Assembly: GCA_018265615.1 (NCBI GenBank)
Contig: JABLYX010000001.1
Location: 1-64,000 of the forward strand
DNA length: 64,000 bases
Direction: 5' to 3'
DNA from: Lentisphaeria bacterium
Lineage (GTDB): Bacteria > Verrucomicrobiota > Lentisphaeria > Victivallales > Victivallaceae
A program made the translations under genes and the position numbers. The notes under the pieces were generated by a model. The model had not been told where the DNA came from. It did not search any database and saw nothing but the letters and a program-made list of their open reading frames with translations. Below, one piece after another: positions 14,895 to 24,701 of the stretch; positions within the stretch are counted from its first letter, which is position 1, and the number at the start of each line of letters is the position of its first letter.

Positions 14895-16364
14895 ATGCAG
14901 AGCTTTGAAGAGTTCAGGGAGCTTTCGAAAGGGGCGAATCTCGTCCCAGTGGTTGAAAAGCTCATCGCGGACCTCGAAACGCCGGTGTCGGTGCTTGCGC
15001 GGCTGGCCGATGACGAAAACGTTTTCCTGCTCGAGAGCGTCGAGGCGGGGGAGCGGTTCGGCCGCTATTCGTTCATCGGATTGAATCCGCGCGGGGTCTT
15101 TACGGTCGAGGCGGGCAAGGCGTATATCACGGATGCGGCGGGAAAGCGCGGGCTTGACGCGCCGGAGGGGCCGTTCATGGCGCTCCGGGAGCTTCTGAAA
15201 GGGATCCGCCCGGCGGTCGTTCCGGGACTGCCGCCGCTCTTCGGCGGCGCGGTCGGCTACCTCGGCTACGAGACGGTGCGGGAATTCGAGGCGCTGCCGG
15301 AGCCGAAGCCGGGCCTCGAAGGGCCGGCCTCCGCGATGCTGATCACGGATGAGATGATCATCTTCGACAATGTGAAGCATACGATGATGCTGAGCGTCTG
15401 CGTCCGCCCGGAGGAGTTCGGTACGCCGAAAGAGGCGTACGACCATGCGGTTGGCCGCATCGGCGCGATTGCGGAGCGGCTGCGCCGTCCGCCGGTCGTC
15501 GCGCAATCCGGATCCGCTGAGGCGCCCGAACTCGTTTCGAACTGCGGGCGCGAGGCGTATATGGAGATGGTGAAGAAAGCGCGTAAACACATCTACGACG
15601 GCGACATTATTCAGGTAGTTCTCTCTCAGAAGTTTACCGCGGAAACAGACATCCCGCCGCTCCAGCTCTACCGCGCGCTGCGCCTCGTGAATCCCTCGCC
15701 TTACACCTTCTTCCTGAAAATCGGGAAACATATCCTCATCAGTTCCTCGCCCGAAACACTCTGCAAGCTCGACAACGGCAGCGCGATCCTGCGTCCGATC
15801 GCCGGAACCCGGCCGCGCGGCAGGAGCCAGGCGGAGGATATTGCGCTCTCGGACGAACTCCTGCGCGATGAAAAGGAGCGTGCCGAGCACCTGATGCTGG
15901 TTGACCTCGCCCGGAACGATCTCGGCCGCGTCGCGCTTCCCGGCAGCGTGCAGGTCAAAGACTTCATGACGGTCGAGCGTTACTCGCACGTCATGCATAT
16001 GGTGACCACGGTCGAGGCGCTGCTGAAGGAGGGGTGCGACGCATTTGATCTCGTGCGGTCGGCCTTTCCCGCCGGAACACTCTCCGGCGCGCCGAAAATC
16101 CGTGCGATGGAGATCATCCGCGACCTTGAGCCGGTTCCGCGCGGCATGTACGGCGGCGCGGCGGGATACTTCAGCTACACCGGCAATATGGATCTCGCGA
16201 TCACGATCCGCACGATCATCCTGAACGGCAGGAAGATGGAGATTCAGGCCGGCGCGGGGATCGTCTACGACTCCGACCCCGCCTCCGAATATCAGGAGAC
16301 CTGCAACAAGGCCGCCGCAATGTTGAAATCGATCCGGCTCGCCGCCGCGGATCTCGAACTCTGA
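14895..16364 (+). CDS. trpE: Anthranilate synthase component I
   Basis: A 489-residue cytoplasmic enzyme making anthranilate from chorismate, with ammonia supplied by TrpG. The Trp feedback site LLES is at about residue 47, followed by GERFGRYSFIG. The chorismate-binding domain runs from about residue 210, with IIQVVLSQKF, PIAGTRPRGRS, LMLVDLARNDLGRV, AFPAGTLSGAPK and QAGAGIVYDSDP all intact. GGAGA precedes the ATG. It is the first structural gene of the trp operon and sits behind the leader attenuator. Confidence 0.97.
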   Translation: MQSFEEFRELSKGANLVPVVEKLIADLETPVSVLARLADDENVFLLESVEAGERFGRYSFIGLNPRGVFTVEAGKAYITDAAGKRGLDAPEGPFMALRELLKGIRPAVVPGLPPLFGGAVGYLGYETVREFEALPEPKPGLEGPASAMLITDEMIIFDNVKHTMMLSVCVRPEEFGTPKEAYDHAVGRIGAIAERLRRPPVVAQSGSAEAPELVSNCGREAYMEMVKKARKHIYDGDIIQVVLSQKFTAETDIPPLQLYRALRLVNPSPYTFFLKIGKHILISSSPETLCKLDNGSAILRPIAGTRPRGRSQAEDIALSDELLRDEKERAEHLMLVDLARNDLGRVALPGSVQVKDFMTVERYSHVMHMVTTVEALLKEGCDAFDLVRSAFPAGTLSGAPKIRAMEIIRDLEPVPRGMYGGAAGYFSYTGNMDLAITIRTIILNGRKMEIQAGAGIVYDSDPASEYQETCNKAAAMLKSIRLAAADLEL

Positions 16365-16375
16365 GAGGTGATACC

Positions 16376-16969
16376 ATGATTCTGATGCTTGATAATTTCG
16401 ATTCGTTCACTTACAACCTCGTGCAGTATTTCCAGCAGCTCGGCCAGGAGGTCGAGGTCCGCCGGAACAATGCGTTGACGGCCGACGCGGCACTCGCGAT
16501 GCGCCCCGGGGCGATTGTGTTTTCGCCCGGCCCCGGCCGGCCGGCCGCCGCCGGGATCATGCCGGAACTGATCGGCAGGGCCGCCGCCGCCGGGCTCCCG
16601 ATGCTCGGCGTCTGCCTCGGGTACCAGGCGATCGGCGAGGCGTTCGGCATGAAGCTCGTGAACGCCTCGCGCATCATGCACGGCAAGGTGTCCGAGATCA
16701 CGCACGACGGCAGGGGGCTCTTCAGGGGGCTGGCCCCGGCGGTGAAGGTGGTTCGCTACCACTCGCTGGCGCTGGCCGCCGACACGCTTCCGCCGGAGCT
16801 CGAGATCACGGCGCGGAGCGAGGATGGCGAAGTGATGGGGATCCGCCACAGAGAGCTGCTGATCGAAGGGATCCAGTACCATCCCGAATCGATCCTCACG
16901 ACGACCGGCAAGCGGCAGCTTGCGAATTTCCTCGAACTCGTCGCGGAACGCCGCCTCGGGCGGAGGTGA
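16376..16969 (+). CDS. trpG: Anthranilate synthase component II (glutamine amidotransferase)
   Basis: A 197-residue class I glutamine amidotransferase. It has the start LMLDNFDSFTYNLVQYF, the oxyanion and nucleophile loop GVCLGYQAIGE (Cys near residue 81) and YHPES (His and Glu near 168). It releases ammonia from glutamine for TrpE. It is 11 bp after trpE and not fused to it or to trpD. Such proteins can also serve PabB, but its location makes TrpG the main role. Confidence 0.95.
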   Translation: MILMLDNFDSFTYNLVQYFQQLGQEVEVRRNNALTADAALAMRPGAIVFSPGPGRPAAAGIMPELIGRAAAAGLPMLGVCLGYQAIGEAFGMKLVNASRIMHGKVSEITHDGRGLFRGLAPAVKVVRYHSLALAADTLPPELEITARSEDGEVMGIRHRELLIEGIQYHPESILTTTGKRQLANFLELVAERRLGRR

Positions 16970-16972
16970 GTG

Positions 16973-17995
16973 ATGCTCTCGATTTACCTGAACAGGCTTT
17001 TCTGCCGCCGCGACCTGAATCCGGCGGAGATGGAGGAGGCGCTGCGGATCATCACCGGCGGCGAAGTCCCGCACTCGCAGATCGGCGCGTTCCTCGCGGC
17101 GCTGCGGATGAAGGGCGTCTCCTGTTCCGAGCTCGTCGGCGCGGCCCGCATGCTGCGCCGCGCGGCGGCCTTTATCGACTGCGGGCAGCGCGAGGTCGTC
17201 GACGTGGTCGGCACCGGCGGCGACGGCTCGAACAGCTTCAATATTTCAACCACGAGCGCATTCGTCGCGGCGGGAGCCGGAGTCACGGTCGCGAAGCACG
17301 GCAACCGCGCCGCTTCGAGCCGCTGCGGTTCGGCGGATGTGCTTGCGGCGCTCGGCTACAACCTGGAGGCTCCGGTTCCGGTGATCGAGCATGAGATCGT
17401 CGAAAACGGGATCGGTTTCCTCTATGCCGCAAAGCTGCATCCGACGCTCGCGAATGTGGCGGTGATCCGGCGCGAGCTCAGGATCCGCACGATTTTCAAC
17501 ATGCTCGGGCCTCTGTGCAATCCGGCCGGGGCGAAGGCGATCGTGCTCGGCGTCTATGCGCCCGAGCTGACTGAGCTCTTTGCCGCCGCTCTGCTTGAAC
17601 TTGGCGTACGCCGCGCGATGGTCGTGCACGGCATGGAGGGGATCGACGAGATCAGCTGCTGCGGCCCGACCCGCGTGTCGGAGCTGAGGGATGGCGAGAT
17701 CCGGACCTGCGAACTCCTGCCGGAGCTGTTGATCGGCGAGTGTTATGACCCGGCGGAGATCGTCGGCGGTACGCCGGAGGAGAATGCCGTGATTCTCCGT
17801 TCGGTGCTGGACGGCACGAACCGGGGCGGCCCGCGCGCCTCCGTGCTGTTGAATGCGGGCGCGACGATTTATGTTGCGGGCGGCGCTCCGACTCTGCTGG
17901 AGGGGATCCGGCAGGCGGAGAGATCGATCGACTCCGGCGCGGCGCTCCGTAAACTCGAACAACTTATTGAGGCGAGCCATGGAAAAGGTGCTTGA
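16973..17995 (+). CDS. trpD: Anthranilate phosphoribosyltransferase
   Basis: A 340-residue enzyme joining anthranilate to PRPP. The PRPP loop VVGTGGDGSNSFNIST is at about residue 75, KHGNRAASSRCGSADVLAALG at about 107, and the anthranilate-contacting segment ELRIRTIFNMLGPLCNP at about 165. ATG 16973 follows GGAGGTGAGTG, just after the trpG stop. It overlaps trpC by 17 bp, which implies translational coupling. Confidence 0.96.
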   Translation: MLSIYLNRLFCRRDLNPAEMEEALRIITGGEVPHSQIGAFLAALRMKGVSCSELVGAARMLRRAAAFIDCGQREVVDVVGTGGDGSNSFNISTTSAFVAAGAGVTVAKHGNRAASSRCGSADVLAALGYNLEAPVPVIEHEIVENGIGFLYAAKLHPTLANVAVIRRELRIRTIFNMLGPLCNPAGAKAIVLGVYAPELTELFAAALLELGVRRAMVVHGMEGIDEISCCGPTRVSELRDGEIRTCELLPELLIGECYDPAEIVGGTPEENAVILRSVLDGTNRGGPRASVLLNAGATIYVAGGAPTLLEGIRQAERSIDSGAALRKLEQLIEASHGKGA

Positions 17996-18758
17996 AACAA
18001 TCGTGTCGAAGAGCCGTATCGAATTGGAGGAGAAGAAACTGTGTGTTCCGGCCTCCGTCCTCGAGGCGCGGATTGCGTTCTGCCCGGCGACGCTCGGATT
18101 CGGCGCCGCGCTGCGGCAGCCGGGCGCGCGGGTGATCGCGGAGCTGAAGTCCGCCTCTCCGTCGAAGGGTGTGATCCGCAGAGAGCTTGATATTGAAACG
18201 CTTGCCCCGGAGCTTGAGGCCGCCGGCGCGGCGGCGCTGTCGGTGCTGACCGAAGCAAACTTTTTTCTCGGCTCGCTCGACAATCTGGCACGGGCGAGGA
18301 AGAGTGTGCGTATCCCGCTGCTGCGCAAGGATTTCATCTATGACGAGTATCAGATCCTTGAAGCGCGGGCGTACGGCGCGGATGCGATCCTCCTGATCGC
18401 CGCGATGCTGACCGCGGCGGACTTCCGCCGTTTGTATGCATTCGCATGCTCGCTCGGGCTGGACGTTCTCTGTGAAGCCCATACGCGGGAAGAGCTTGCG
18501 ATGCTGCTCGACAACGGCGCCGAACTTGTCGGCGTGAATGCCCGCAACCTTTCGACCTTCGACACGAGCCTTGAGCTTGCGGGGGAGTTGATCCGTCGGA
18601 TTCCGGCCGGGAAGGTTGCCGTGGCGGAGAGCGCGATCCGGAACGCGGATGACCTGAATAGCCTTCAACAGCTTGGAGCCAAAGCATTTCTCGTCGGCGA
18701 GACACTGATGCGCTCCGGCCATCCGGGAGAGAAACTGTGCGAACTCCTGTCAAAGTGA
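17979..18758 (+). CDS. trpC: Indole-3-glycerol-phosphate synthase
   Basis: A 259-residue TIM-barrel enzyme converting CdRP to indole-glycerol phosphate. It shows IAELKSASPSKGVIR (catalytic Glu and Lys), PLLRKDFIYDEYQI, LVGVNARNLSTF and AVAESAIRN in order. The ATG lies inside the end of trpD. The end overlaps the GTG start of trpF, so C and F are separate but coupled proteins, unlike the fused E. coli enzyme. Confidence 0.96.
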   Translation: MEKVLETIVSKSRIELEEKKLCVPASVLEARIAFCPATLGFGAALRQPGARVIAELKSASPSKGVIRRELDIETLAPELEAAGAAALSVLTEANFFLGSLDNLARARKSVRIPLLRKDFIYDEYQILEARAYGADAILLIAAMLTAADFRRLYAFACSLGLDVLCEAHTREELAMLLDNGAELVGVNARNLSTFDTSLELAGELIRRIPAGKVAVAESAIRNADDLNSLQQLGAKAFLVGETLMRSGHPGEKLCELLSK

Positions 18759-19324
18759 AGATCTGCGGCCTGACCCGCCGAGAAGATGTCGAGCTCGCTG
18801 TCGGGCTCGGCGCGGATTACCTCGGCTTCGTGCTGGTTCCGGCCTCAAAGCGGTATGTCCCGCCGGAACGATGGCGGAATCTGACGGAAAATCTGCCGGA
18901 GCATGTGAAACGGGTCGCCGTGATTGCGGATCCGCGTGAAGAGGAGTTGGTTGAGCTTCGTAAGCTATTCGATATCATTCAATTCCATGGAAAAGAATCC
19001 CCATGCTTCGCGGGAGGGGAGGGGAGTTGGAAAGCGCTCTCGCCGGAAATCGGGCTGGAGAGGTTTGAACAATATGATGTGGAACACTTTGTCGTCGATT
19101 CCGCCAATGGCGGATCCGGGTGCTGCTGCGACTGGGAGTTTGCGGCGCTGGCGGCGGAACGATATGAGATCCTGCTGGCCGGGGGATTGACCCCGGAGAA
19201 TGTCGCGGAAGCGCTCCGGCGGGTGAAGCCGTGGGGCGTCGATGTCGCCGGCGGCGTCGAAAGCTCCCCCGGAATCAAATCAGAAGAAAAAATGGAACGT
19301 TTTATCAAGGAAGCGAAAAAATGA
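18737..19324 (+). CDS. trpF: Phosphoribosylanthranilate isomerase
   Basis: A 195-residue TIM barrel with VKICGLTRREDV (catalytic Cys), ADYLGFVLVPASKRYV, IIQFHG, FVVDSANGGSG (catalytic Asp) and LAGGLTPENV. It catalyses the Amadori rearrangement of PRA to CdRP. It starts at GTG within trpC. A second GTG at 18755 is possible but would cut into the first strand. An unusual GCCCD triple Cys near residue 130 has no known role. Confidence 0.94.
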   Translation: MRTPVKVKICGLTRREDVELAVGLGADYLGFVLVPASKRYVPPERWRNLTENLPEHVKRVAVIADPREEELVELRKLFDIIQFHGKESPCFAGGEGSWKALSPEIGLERFEQYDVEHFVVDSANGGSGCCCDWEFAALAAERYEILLAGGLTPENVAEALRRVKPWGVDVAGGVESSPGIKSEEKMERFIKEAKK

Positions 19325-20499
19325 ACAGTCACTTTGGTGTATACGGCGGGCAGTACATCGCCGAAACCCTCATGCCGACCCTGATCGAGCTTGAGAAGGA
19401 GTACCTGAGAGCGAAGGATGACCCCGCGTTTCAGGCCGAATACCGCGAACTGCTGGCCGATTACGTCGGCCGCGAGTCTCCGCTCTACTATGCGAAACGG
19501 CTCTCCGAGTCGATCGGCGGCGCCCGCATCTACCTGAAGCGCGAGGATTTGAATCATACCGGAGCGCACAAGGTCAACAACACGGTCGGACAGGCCCTGC
19601 TCGCGCGGCGGATGGGCAAGGCCCGGCTCATCGCCGAAACCGGCGCGGGAATGCACGGCGTCGGCACCGCGACCGTCGCGGCGCTCTTCGGCATGGAGTG
19701 CGACGTTTTCATGGGTGCGGTCGACATTGCGCGGCAGGCGCCGAACGTCGAACGCATGAAAGCGCTCGGTGCGCGGGTGATTCCGGTTGAATCCGGTTCC
19801 GGCACGCTGAAGGACGCGATGAACGAGGCGATCCGCAACTGGGTTGCGACCGCCGAACATACGTTTTATGTGATCGGCACGGTGGCCGGGCCGCACCCGT
19901 ATCCGGCGATGGTCCGCGACTTCCAATCCGTGATCGGCACGGAGAGCCGCCGCCAGATCCTGGAGAAGCGCGGCAGACTCCCCGCGGAGGTGCTCGCCTG
20001 CGTCGGCGGCGGCAGCAACGCGATCGGCATGTTCTCCGCGTTCCTCGGCGACAGCGGAGTGAAGCTCACCGGGGTTGAGGCCGGGGGGAAGGGGATCGAG
20101 ACCGGCGAACACGCCGCGAGCATCAACGGCGGCCGCGTCGGCGTCCTGCATGGCTGCAAGACCTATCTGCTGCAGACGCCGGACGGGCAGATCGTCGAAG
20201 CCTACTCGGTTTCGGCGGGGCTCGACTATCCCGGCGTCGGCCCCGAACACAGTTTTCTCGCGGATTCGGGCCGCGTGAAGTATGTCGCAATCAACGACGA
20301 CGAGGCCGTTGCGGCGTTCGACACGCTTTCGCGCATGGAGGGGATCATCCCCGCGCTCGAATCGAGCCACGCGCTTGCGCAGGCGATCAAAGCCGCGAAG
20401 AACTACTCCCCCGATGAGTCGATTATCGTCTGCCTCTCGGGTCGGGGCGACAAGGATATGGATAACATTGTGAAGTACAGGAAGAGTCAGGAGAAATAG
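19321..20499 (+). CDS. trpB: Tryptophan synthase beta chain
   Basis: A 392-residue PLP enzyme condensing indole with serine. Motifs: FGVYGGQYIAETLMP, LKREDLNHTGAHKVNN (PLP Lys near residue 84), GAGMHGVGTATVAALFG, CVGGGSNAIGMF (phosphate loop) and the C-terminal CLSGRGDKDM. It is the classic TrpB1 type that pairs with TrpA. Its ATG overlaps the trpF stop (ATGA). Confidence 0.97.
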   Translation: MNSHFGVYGGQYIAETLMPTLIELEKEYLRAKDDPAFQAEYRELLADYVGRESPLYYAKRLSESIGGARIYLKREDLNHTGAHKVNNTVGQALLARRMGKARLIAETGAGMHGVGTATVAALFGMECDVFMGAVDIARQAPNVERMKALGARVIPVESGSGTLKDAMNEAIRNWVATAEHTFYVIGTVAGPHPYPAMVRDFQSVIGTESRRQILEKRGRLPAEVLACVGGGSNAIGMFSAFLGDSGVKLTGVEAGGKGIETGEHAASINGGRVGVLHGCKTYLLQTPDGQIVEAYSVSAGLDYPGVGPEHSFLADSGRVKYVAINDDEAVAAFDTLSRMEGIIPALESSHALAQAIKAAKNYSPDESIIVCLSGRGDKDMDNIVKYRKSQEK

Positions 20500-20504
20500 G
20501 AATC

Positions 20505-21290
20505 ATGGAAACGAGAATCAACCGTTGTCTCGACCGCTGCCGCTCTGAAAAGCGCAGCGCGCTCGTCGTGTATGTGACCGTTGGATATCCGACCCCGGAG
20601 GAGAGTGAACGCCTGATCGGCCGGCTGATCGAAGCCGGAGCCGATATGATCGAGCTCGGCGTGCCGTTTTCCGACCCGATGGCGGACGGCCCCGTGATCC
20701 AGCAGGCCGGGCAGGCCGCGCTGAAGGCCGGAACCACCCTGCCGAAGATTCTCGAAATCGCCGGGCGCGTCCGCAAGGCGCATCCAGAAGCTCCGCTCGT
20801 GCTCTTCTCCTATTACAATGTGCTGCTGAGCTACGGGCTCGACCGGCTCGGAGCGGACCTGAAAGCCGCCGGGATCGACGGCGTGCTGGCTGTCGATCTG
20901 CCGCTTGAAGAGCGCGGGGAGATCATGCCGGTGTGCGAGGCGAACAACATCCAGTTCATTCCGCTCGTTTCTCCCGCGACCCCGCCGGAGCGCGCCGCGA
21001 AGATCGCGGAACATTGCAGCGGCTTCGTCTACTGCATCACGGTTCGCGGCGTGACCGGCGTGCGCAGCTCGCTGCCTCCGGAGCTTGCCGCCGAGCTCGA
21101 AACTGCGAAAAAGGCGTGCCGCCTTCCTGTGGCGGCTGGATTCGGCATTTCGACGCCGGAGATGGCGAAGAGCATTTCGGCCCATGCGGACGCCGTCGTT
21201 GTCGGCAGCGCCATGGTCAGGAAACTGCTGGAATCGGGTTCCGATGCGGCTGTTTCGCTCATCTCCGCCATTTCCGCCGGCCTCCGCTGA
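20505..21290 (+). CDS. trpA: Tryptophan synthase alpha chain
   Basis: A 261-residue TIM barrel cleaving indole-glycerol phosphate to indole, which is channelled to TrpB. IELGVPFSDPMADGPVIQ carries the catalytic Glu (about residue 49) and Asp (about 60); VRGVTGVRSSLP and AAGFGIS form the phosphate site. It is 5 bp after trpB, the last gene of the operon and convergent with the glycosidase gene. Confidence 0.97.
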   Translation: METRINRCLDRCRSEKRSALVVYVTVGYPTPEESERLIGRLIEAGADMIELGVPFSDPMADGPVIQQAGQAALKAGTTLPKILEIAGRVRKAHPEAPLVLFSYYNVLLSYGLDRLGADLKAAGIDGVLAVDLPLEERGEIMPVCEANNIQFIPLVSPATPPERAAKIAEHCSGFVYCITVRGVTGVRSSLPPELAAELETAKKACRLPVAAGFGISTPEMAKSISAHADAVVVGSAMVRKLLESGSDAAVSLISAISAGLR

Positions 21291-21295
21291 CGGCT

Positions 21296-21327
21296 GCAGA
21301 AGCCCAATCCTGAGGTTGGACTTCTGC
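21296..21327 (+). terminator. Hairpin between convergent trpA and glycosidase genes
   Basis: GCAGAAGCCCAA pairs with TTGGACTTCTGC with one mismatch and an 8-nt loop. No T-run follows on either strand, so it may be an imperfect two-way terminator or an RNA-stabilising 3' hairpin. Confidence 0.4.
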
Positions 21328-21361
21328 CTGTCAAACGGCCGGAAGGCACTCTGCTGTCTGT

Positions 21362-24300
21362 CTATTGCCTCCGGACCAGTTCATAGGCGAGGCGTGCGTC
21401 TTCTCCGCCGAAGATGTCCGCTTTAAACCGGAGCTTGCCGGAATCACTTCGGGTGAGCGGAATTTCCGCCAGGCGTTTTCCCGCCAGATTGAGCGCGTAG
21501 AGCGTGTACTCCCCGGGAGGGGCCGCAAGCGTCACAAGTGCTTCGCCGCGCTCCGCGAGAAGAGGGAGCTTGCCCCAGCTCTCCAGCTGCGCTCGCCGTT
21601 TGTCGGAAAATTTCGCCATCGTCGGCAGTGTGTCGGTCAGGTGGAGAAAGAGAATCCGCTCAGACTGCGCAAGCGCCCGGCCGTCGAGCGCAATGACCGA
21701 AAAAACGCCGCGCCCGACTTGGTTTTCGACCTCCAGGAACTCCCCCGGCAACCGTTTTCCCGGCGGCAGGATCAACGCCTCGCACTTCGGCGTCACCACC
21801 CGGAAATTCCGTTCCGAGTTGCAGGCGGCGACCGCACCGTCAGGCGTGCGGAAAACGCCATTCTCCGACCGGTAATATTCCTGCTTGAGAACGCCTTTCC
21901 GGCAGAGCTCCTTCAGCAGGCCCGTTCCGCGGAACACCGGAGCACCGGTGACGCCGGCGGGGAAGCAGACGCCGGAATCGACGAATCCGGTTATCCCCGG
22001 CGGAATTTTCGCCGCGTCGAATCTGCCGCCCGGCATCACGATGCTCCCGACCCGGGCAATGAGCCCGAGCTGCCCGAACTCCTGCGGGTAACCGCGGCTG
22101 AAGGATAGCGACGGCGCATCGGTCGTCAAAGCCGCGAAGACAAGCGGCGACGGAGCCAACTCCCCGTTCAGAAAGAGCGCCAGCCCGATCCGTTGCGAAA
22201 GCGATTTTACCGGATCGACGACGCTGTCGAAGTGGCCGCTCTGCGTAAAGAGGTAGTCGTCGCGGAAGGCGACCTCCCTGCCGTGCGCATAAGCGAAGTG
22301 AAAGAGCGCGTCCCAATCCTGCACCGAAGCGTAAGCGCCGGTAATCACCGCGCCCTCCGCCCGGAAACGGTTGGGCCGGGCAAAGTCGAACTCGGTCAGG
22401 AAAAAGGGCTTGCCGAAGAGGCGCGAAGGCATGATCTGGGAGGGGTAGGCGAGCTTCTCCAGCGCGGAGCGATTGTGGTGTGCACTGGGCAGCCGCCACG
22501 GATTCACCGGGAACGAGGGGTGGTCCCAGTAACGGTGGTTGTCCACATAATCGTATCGGTCGCGCATGACGGAGTGGAGGATCTGCACGTGCATATTCTG
22601 GTCGGTGAGCATGACGTTGACGCCGAGAGAGCGCAGATAGTCGCGCATTTCCTCATATCTGCCGGCGTAAAGCTCCGTCAGGAAGGCGGCGAACCGGATG
22701 TCGCCGTGTACTCCGGCGAGTGCGGCGGCACTATTCGAACTCTTCTCCCATTCCGCAAACTTCCCGCGGTAGAGCGAAGCGACCGGTTCGTTGCGCCAGG
22801 TGCTCGCGATATTCCCCTCGTTGATGAGCGAGAGCGAGATCAGCGCGGGCTCGTCCCTGAGCGCCAGTCCAGTGTAGGGGTTGACATGGGTGAGCCAGTT
22901 GCGGGCGAACCGTTTCCAGTTCTCCATCGCGGAGGACGCGACAAACACCAGCGCTTTGAAATTCGCCTTGTCTCCCAGGCCGGGCAGCTCCGGAAACGCC
23001 TCTCTGTCGAATTTCCGCGAGACAAAAAGATCGCTGGTGATATAGATTCCGCGCTTTTTGAGACACGCGATCAGGTACTCGAGCCTGTCGAGGTTTTCGG
23101 CGGCGAATCCACTGCTGTCCCCGCTCTTCCGGTCGCGCAGGAAATTGTCGTGGTGATGAATCCGCACCGCATTGTAGCCGGCGGCGGCCAGGCGGTCGGC
23201 CAGGCGCTCCGCCTCCTCCTTCTCCAGATACTGGGTGGTGAAGTTGAGGTTGGTTCCGTAGAAACGGAGCGGTTTCTCCGGCCGGTCACGGAAAAAGAGC
23301 TTTCCGTTGCGGATCACCACCGGGCCATATTTGCCCGCCGGCGCGTCAAGCCGGGCGGAGAAGTCCAGCGCGGAGCCGGGCTCGACCTCCTTGTAATTGG
23401 CAATCTCTTTCCAGTCCCTGCCCGGCAGGATGTAAAGCGGCGTGCTCTTCGGAGCCGGGATTTCGTCGCGCATCAGTGAGGCTGCCACAATTCCCCACAC
23501 CGAACGGCCGTTGGAGCGGAACGCAACTGATCGCAGCGGCTTGTCATCAATGGGGAAACAGGAGCGATAGAGACCGATGTAATTGTCGCCGTTCTCCCCG
23601 GTCCACGCTACCTGGCCGTTATCGAGCGAGGCGGGGTGGTGCCAGTTGCCCGCTTCGACCCCGGCGTGCACCGGAATTGACTTCGCGCTCCCGTCGGCGT
23701 AGGAGAGTTCGATCGTGCCGATCTCCCCGTCCTGCACCGCCCAGGCGAGCGCGTGCAGAAGATAGAGGTATTTTCCGGAGCCTTTCACCCCGGTTGCCGC
23801 TTCGCCGGGAAAGTAGCTCCGGTTCGGCCCTGCGAGCACGATGCAGCCCTTGCCCCCGTTTCCGTGCGGATCGGCGATCACAAAATCGACGCCGCCGAAA
23901 TTCCGCCGCCCGGGCTGCAGACTCCGCAGATCGTTGCCCGCTCCCTGATCGGTCCACCCGCCGCGCCGGTCTTCCGCCACATCGTCGGCGAAGCCCATGT
24001 TGAAGGCGTTCCGCAGATCGAGCGGAACGGCGGGCGCATAAGGCAGATCGTGAAGCGTCAGTTCAAGTGACGCCTTCTTGACATTGCCGCGGGCGGGCGA
24101 AAAGAGGAGCGACAGCCGGACGGAGCTGTTCAGTTCCTCGACTTCCAGCTCAAAGTCTCCCCGGAAGAGCAGCTTGCGCTCCCGGGAGGGAACGGCCAGC
24201 TCCGAGATGCGCCCTTTGAAAAGCATACCCTTGCTGATGAAGGCGTCGGGAAGGCGCAGTTTTTTGCCGTCCAGCAGAAGCGTGCTTCCCCGGAAGCGTT

Positions 24301-24679
24301 CCGAAGAGAGCTCGCCCGCCAGCGCGAGGGTGGAGAGCTTCGCTCCCCGCGCGCACTCCAACCGGGCAGCGTAATGGCTGGCACCCTCCGCCGTCTCCCG
24401 GATTTCGATCGTCAGGGCACACTGCGGGAGCGACTCATTGCGCATGATCGCCTTCATCGAATAGTTTTTCAACGTGCCGGTTTGCGTCTCCAGCCGGAAA
24501 CCGCCCGCGCCCTGCATCGCGCCGCGTCCGCTTTCCGTTACGCAGAGGATGCGGAACGGGATTCCGCCGGCTTTGAGTTCGCCGGCTCCGCCGACAGAAA
24601 GCGATTCCGCTGCGGGAAGCGCCAGGATAAGAGCGGCGCCGAGGGCCGCTCCCGAAAGAATCCGGTTCGGGAATTTCAT
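21362..24679 (-). CDS. Large secreted glycoside hydrolase, clan GH-A/GH5-like
   Basis: An 1105-residue protein with a signal peptide (about 24 residues). The N-terminal 440 residues are beta-rich. A TIM barrel then starts at KPLRFYGTNLNFTTQYL (about residue 460) and contains YNAVRIHHHDNFL. LISLSLINEGN supplies the putative acid/base Glu (about residue 627). FFLTEFDFARPN supplies the putative nucleophile Glu (about 755). Beta domains follow. This Glu pair and spacing match clan GH-A. It likely hydrolyses a host or plant glycan in the periplasm or outside; the exact family and substrate are not clear. It is the last gene of the LacI-prepilin-glycosidase unit. Confidence 0.75.
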   Translation of the reverse strand: MKFPNRILSGAALGAALILALPAAESLSVGGAGELKAGGIPFRILCVTESGRGAMQGAGGFRLETQTGTLKNYSMKAIMRNESLPQCALTIEIRETAEGASHYAARLECARGAKLSTLALAGELSSERFRGSTLLLDGKKLRLPDAFISKGMLFKGRISELAVPSRERKLLFRGDFELEVEELNSSVRLSLLFSPARGNVKKASLELTLHDLPYAPAVPLDLRNAFNMGFADDVAEDRRGGWTDQGAGNDLRSLQPGRRNFGGVDFVIADPHGNGGKGCIVLAGPNRSYFPGEAATGVKGSGKYLYLLHALAWAVQDGEIGTIELSYADGSAKSIPVHAGVEAGNWHHPASLDNGQVAWTGENGDNYIGLYRSCFPIDDKPLRSVAFRSNGRSVWGIVAASLMRDEIPAPKSTPLYILPGRDWKEIANYKEVEPGSALDFSARLDAPAGKYGPVVIRNGKLFFRDRPEKPLRFYGTNLNFTTQYLEKEEAERLADRLAAAGYNAVRIHHHDNFLRDRKSGDSSGFAAENLDRLEYLIACLKKRGIYITSDLFVSRKFDREAFPELPGLGDKANFKALVFVASSAMENWKRFARNWLTHVNPYTGLALRDEPALISLSLINEGNIASTWRNEPVASLYRGKFAEWEKSSNSAAALAGVHGDIRFAAFLTELYAGRYEEMRDYLRSLGVNVMLTDQNMHVQILHSVMRDRYDYVDNHRYWDHPSFPVNPWRLPSAHHNRSALEKLAYPSQIMPSRLFGKPFFLTEFDFARPNRFRAEGAVITGAYASVQDWDALFHFAYAHGREVAFRDDYLFTQSGHFDSVVDPVKSLSQRIGLALFLNGELAPSPLVFAALTTDAPSLSFSRGYPQEFGQLGLIARVGSIVMPGGRFDAAKIPPGITGFVDSGVCFPAGVTGAPVFRGTGLLKELCRKGVLKQEYYRSENGVFRTPDGAVAACNSERNFRVVTPKCEALILPPGKRLPGEFLEVENQVGRGVFSVIALDGRALAQSERILFLHLTDTLPTMAKFSDKRRAQLESWGKLPLLAERGEALVTLAAPPGEYTLYALNLAGKRLAEIPLTRSDSGKLRFKADIFGGEDARLAYELVRRQ

Positions 24680-24701
24680 CGTGTTTCGCCTGTTCTGTAA
24701 T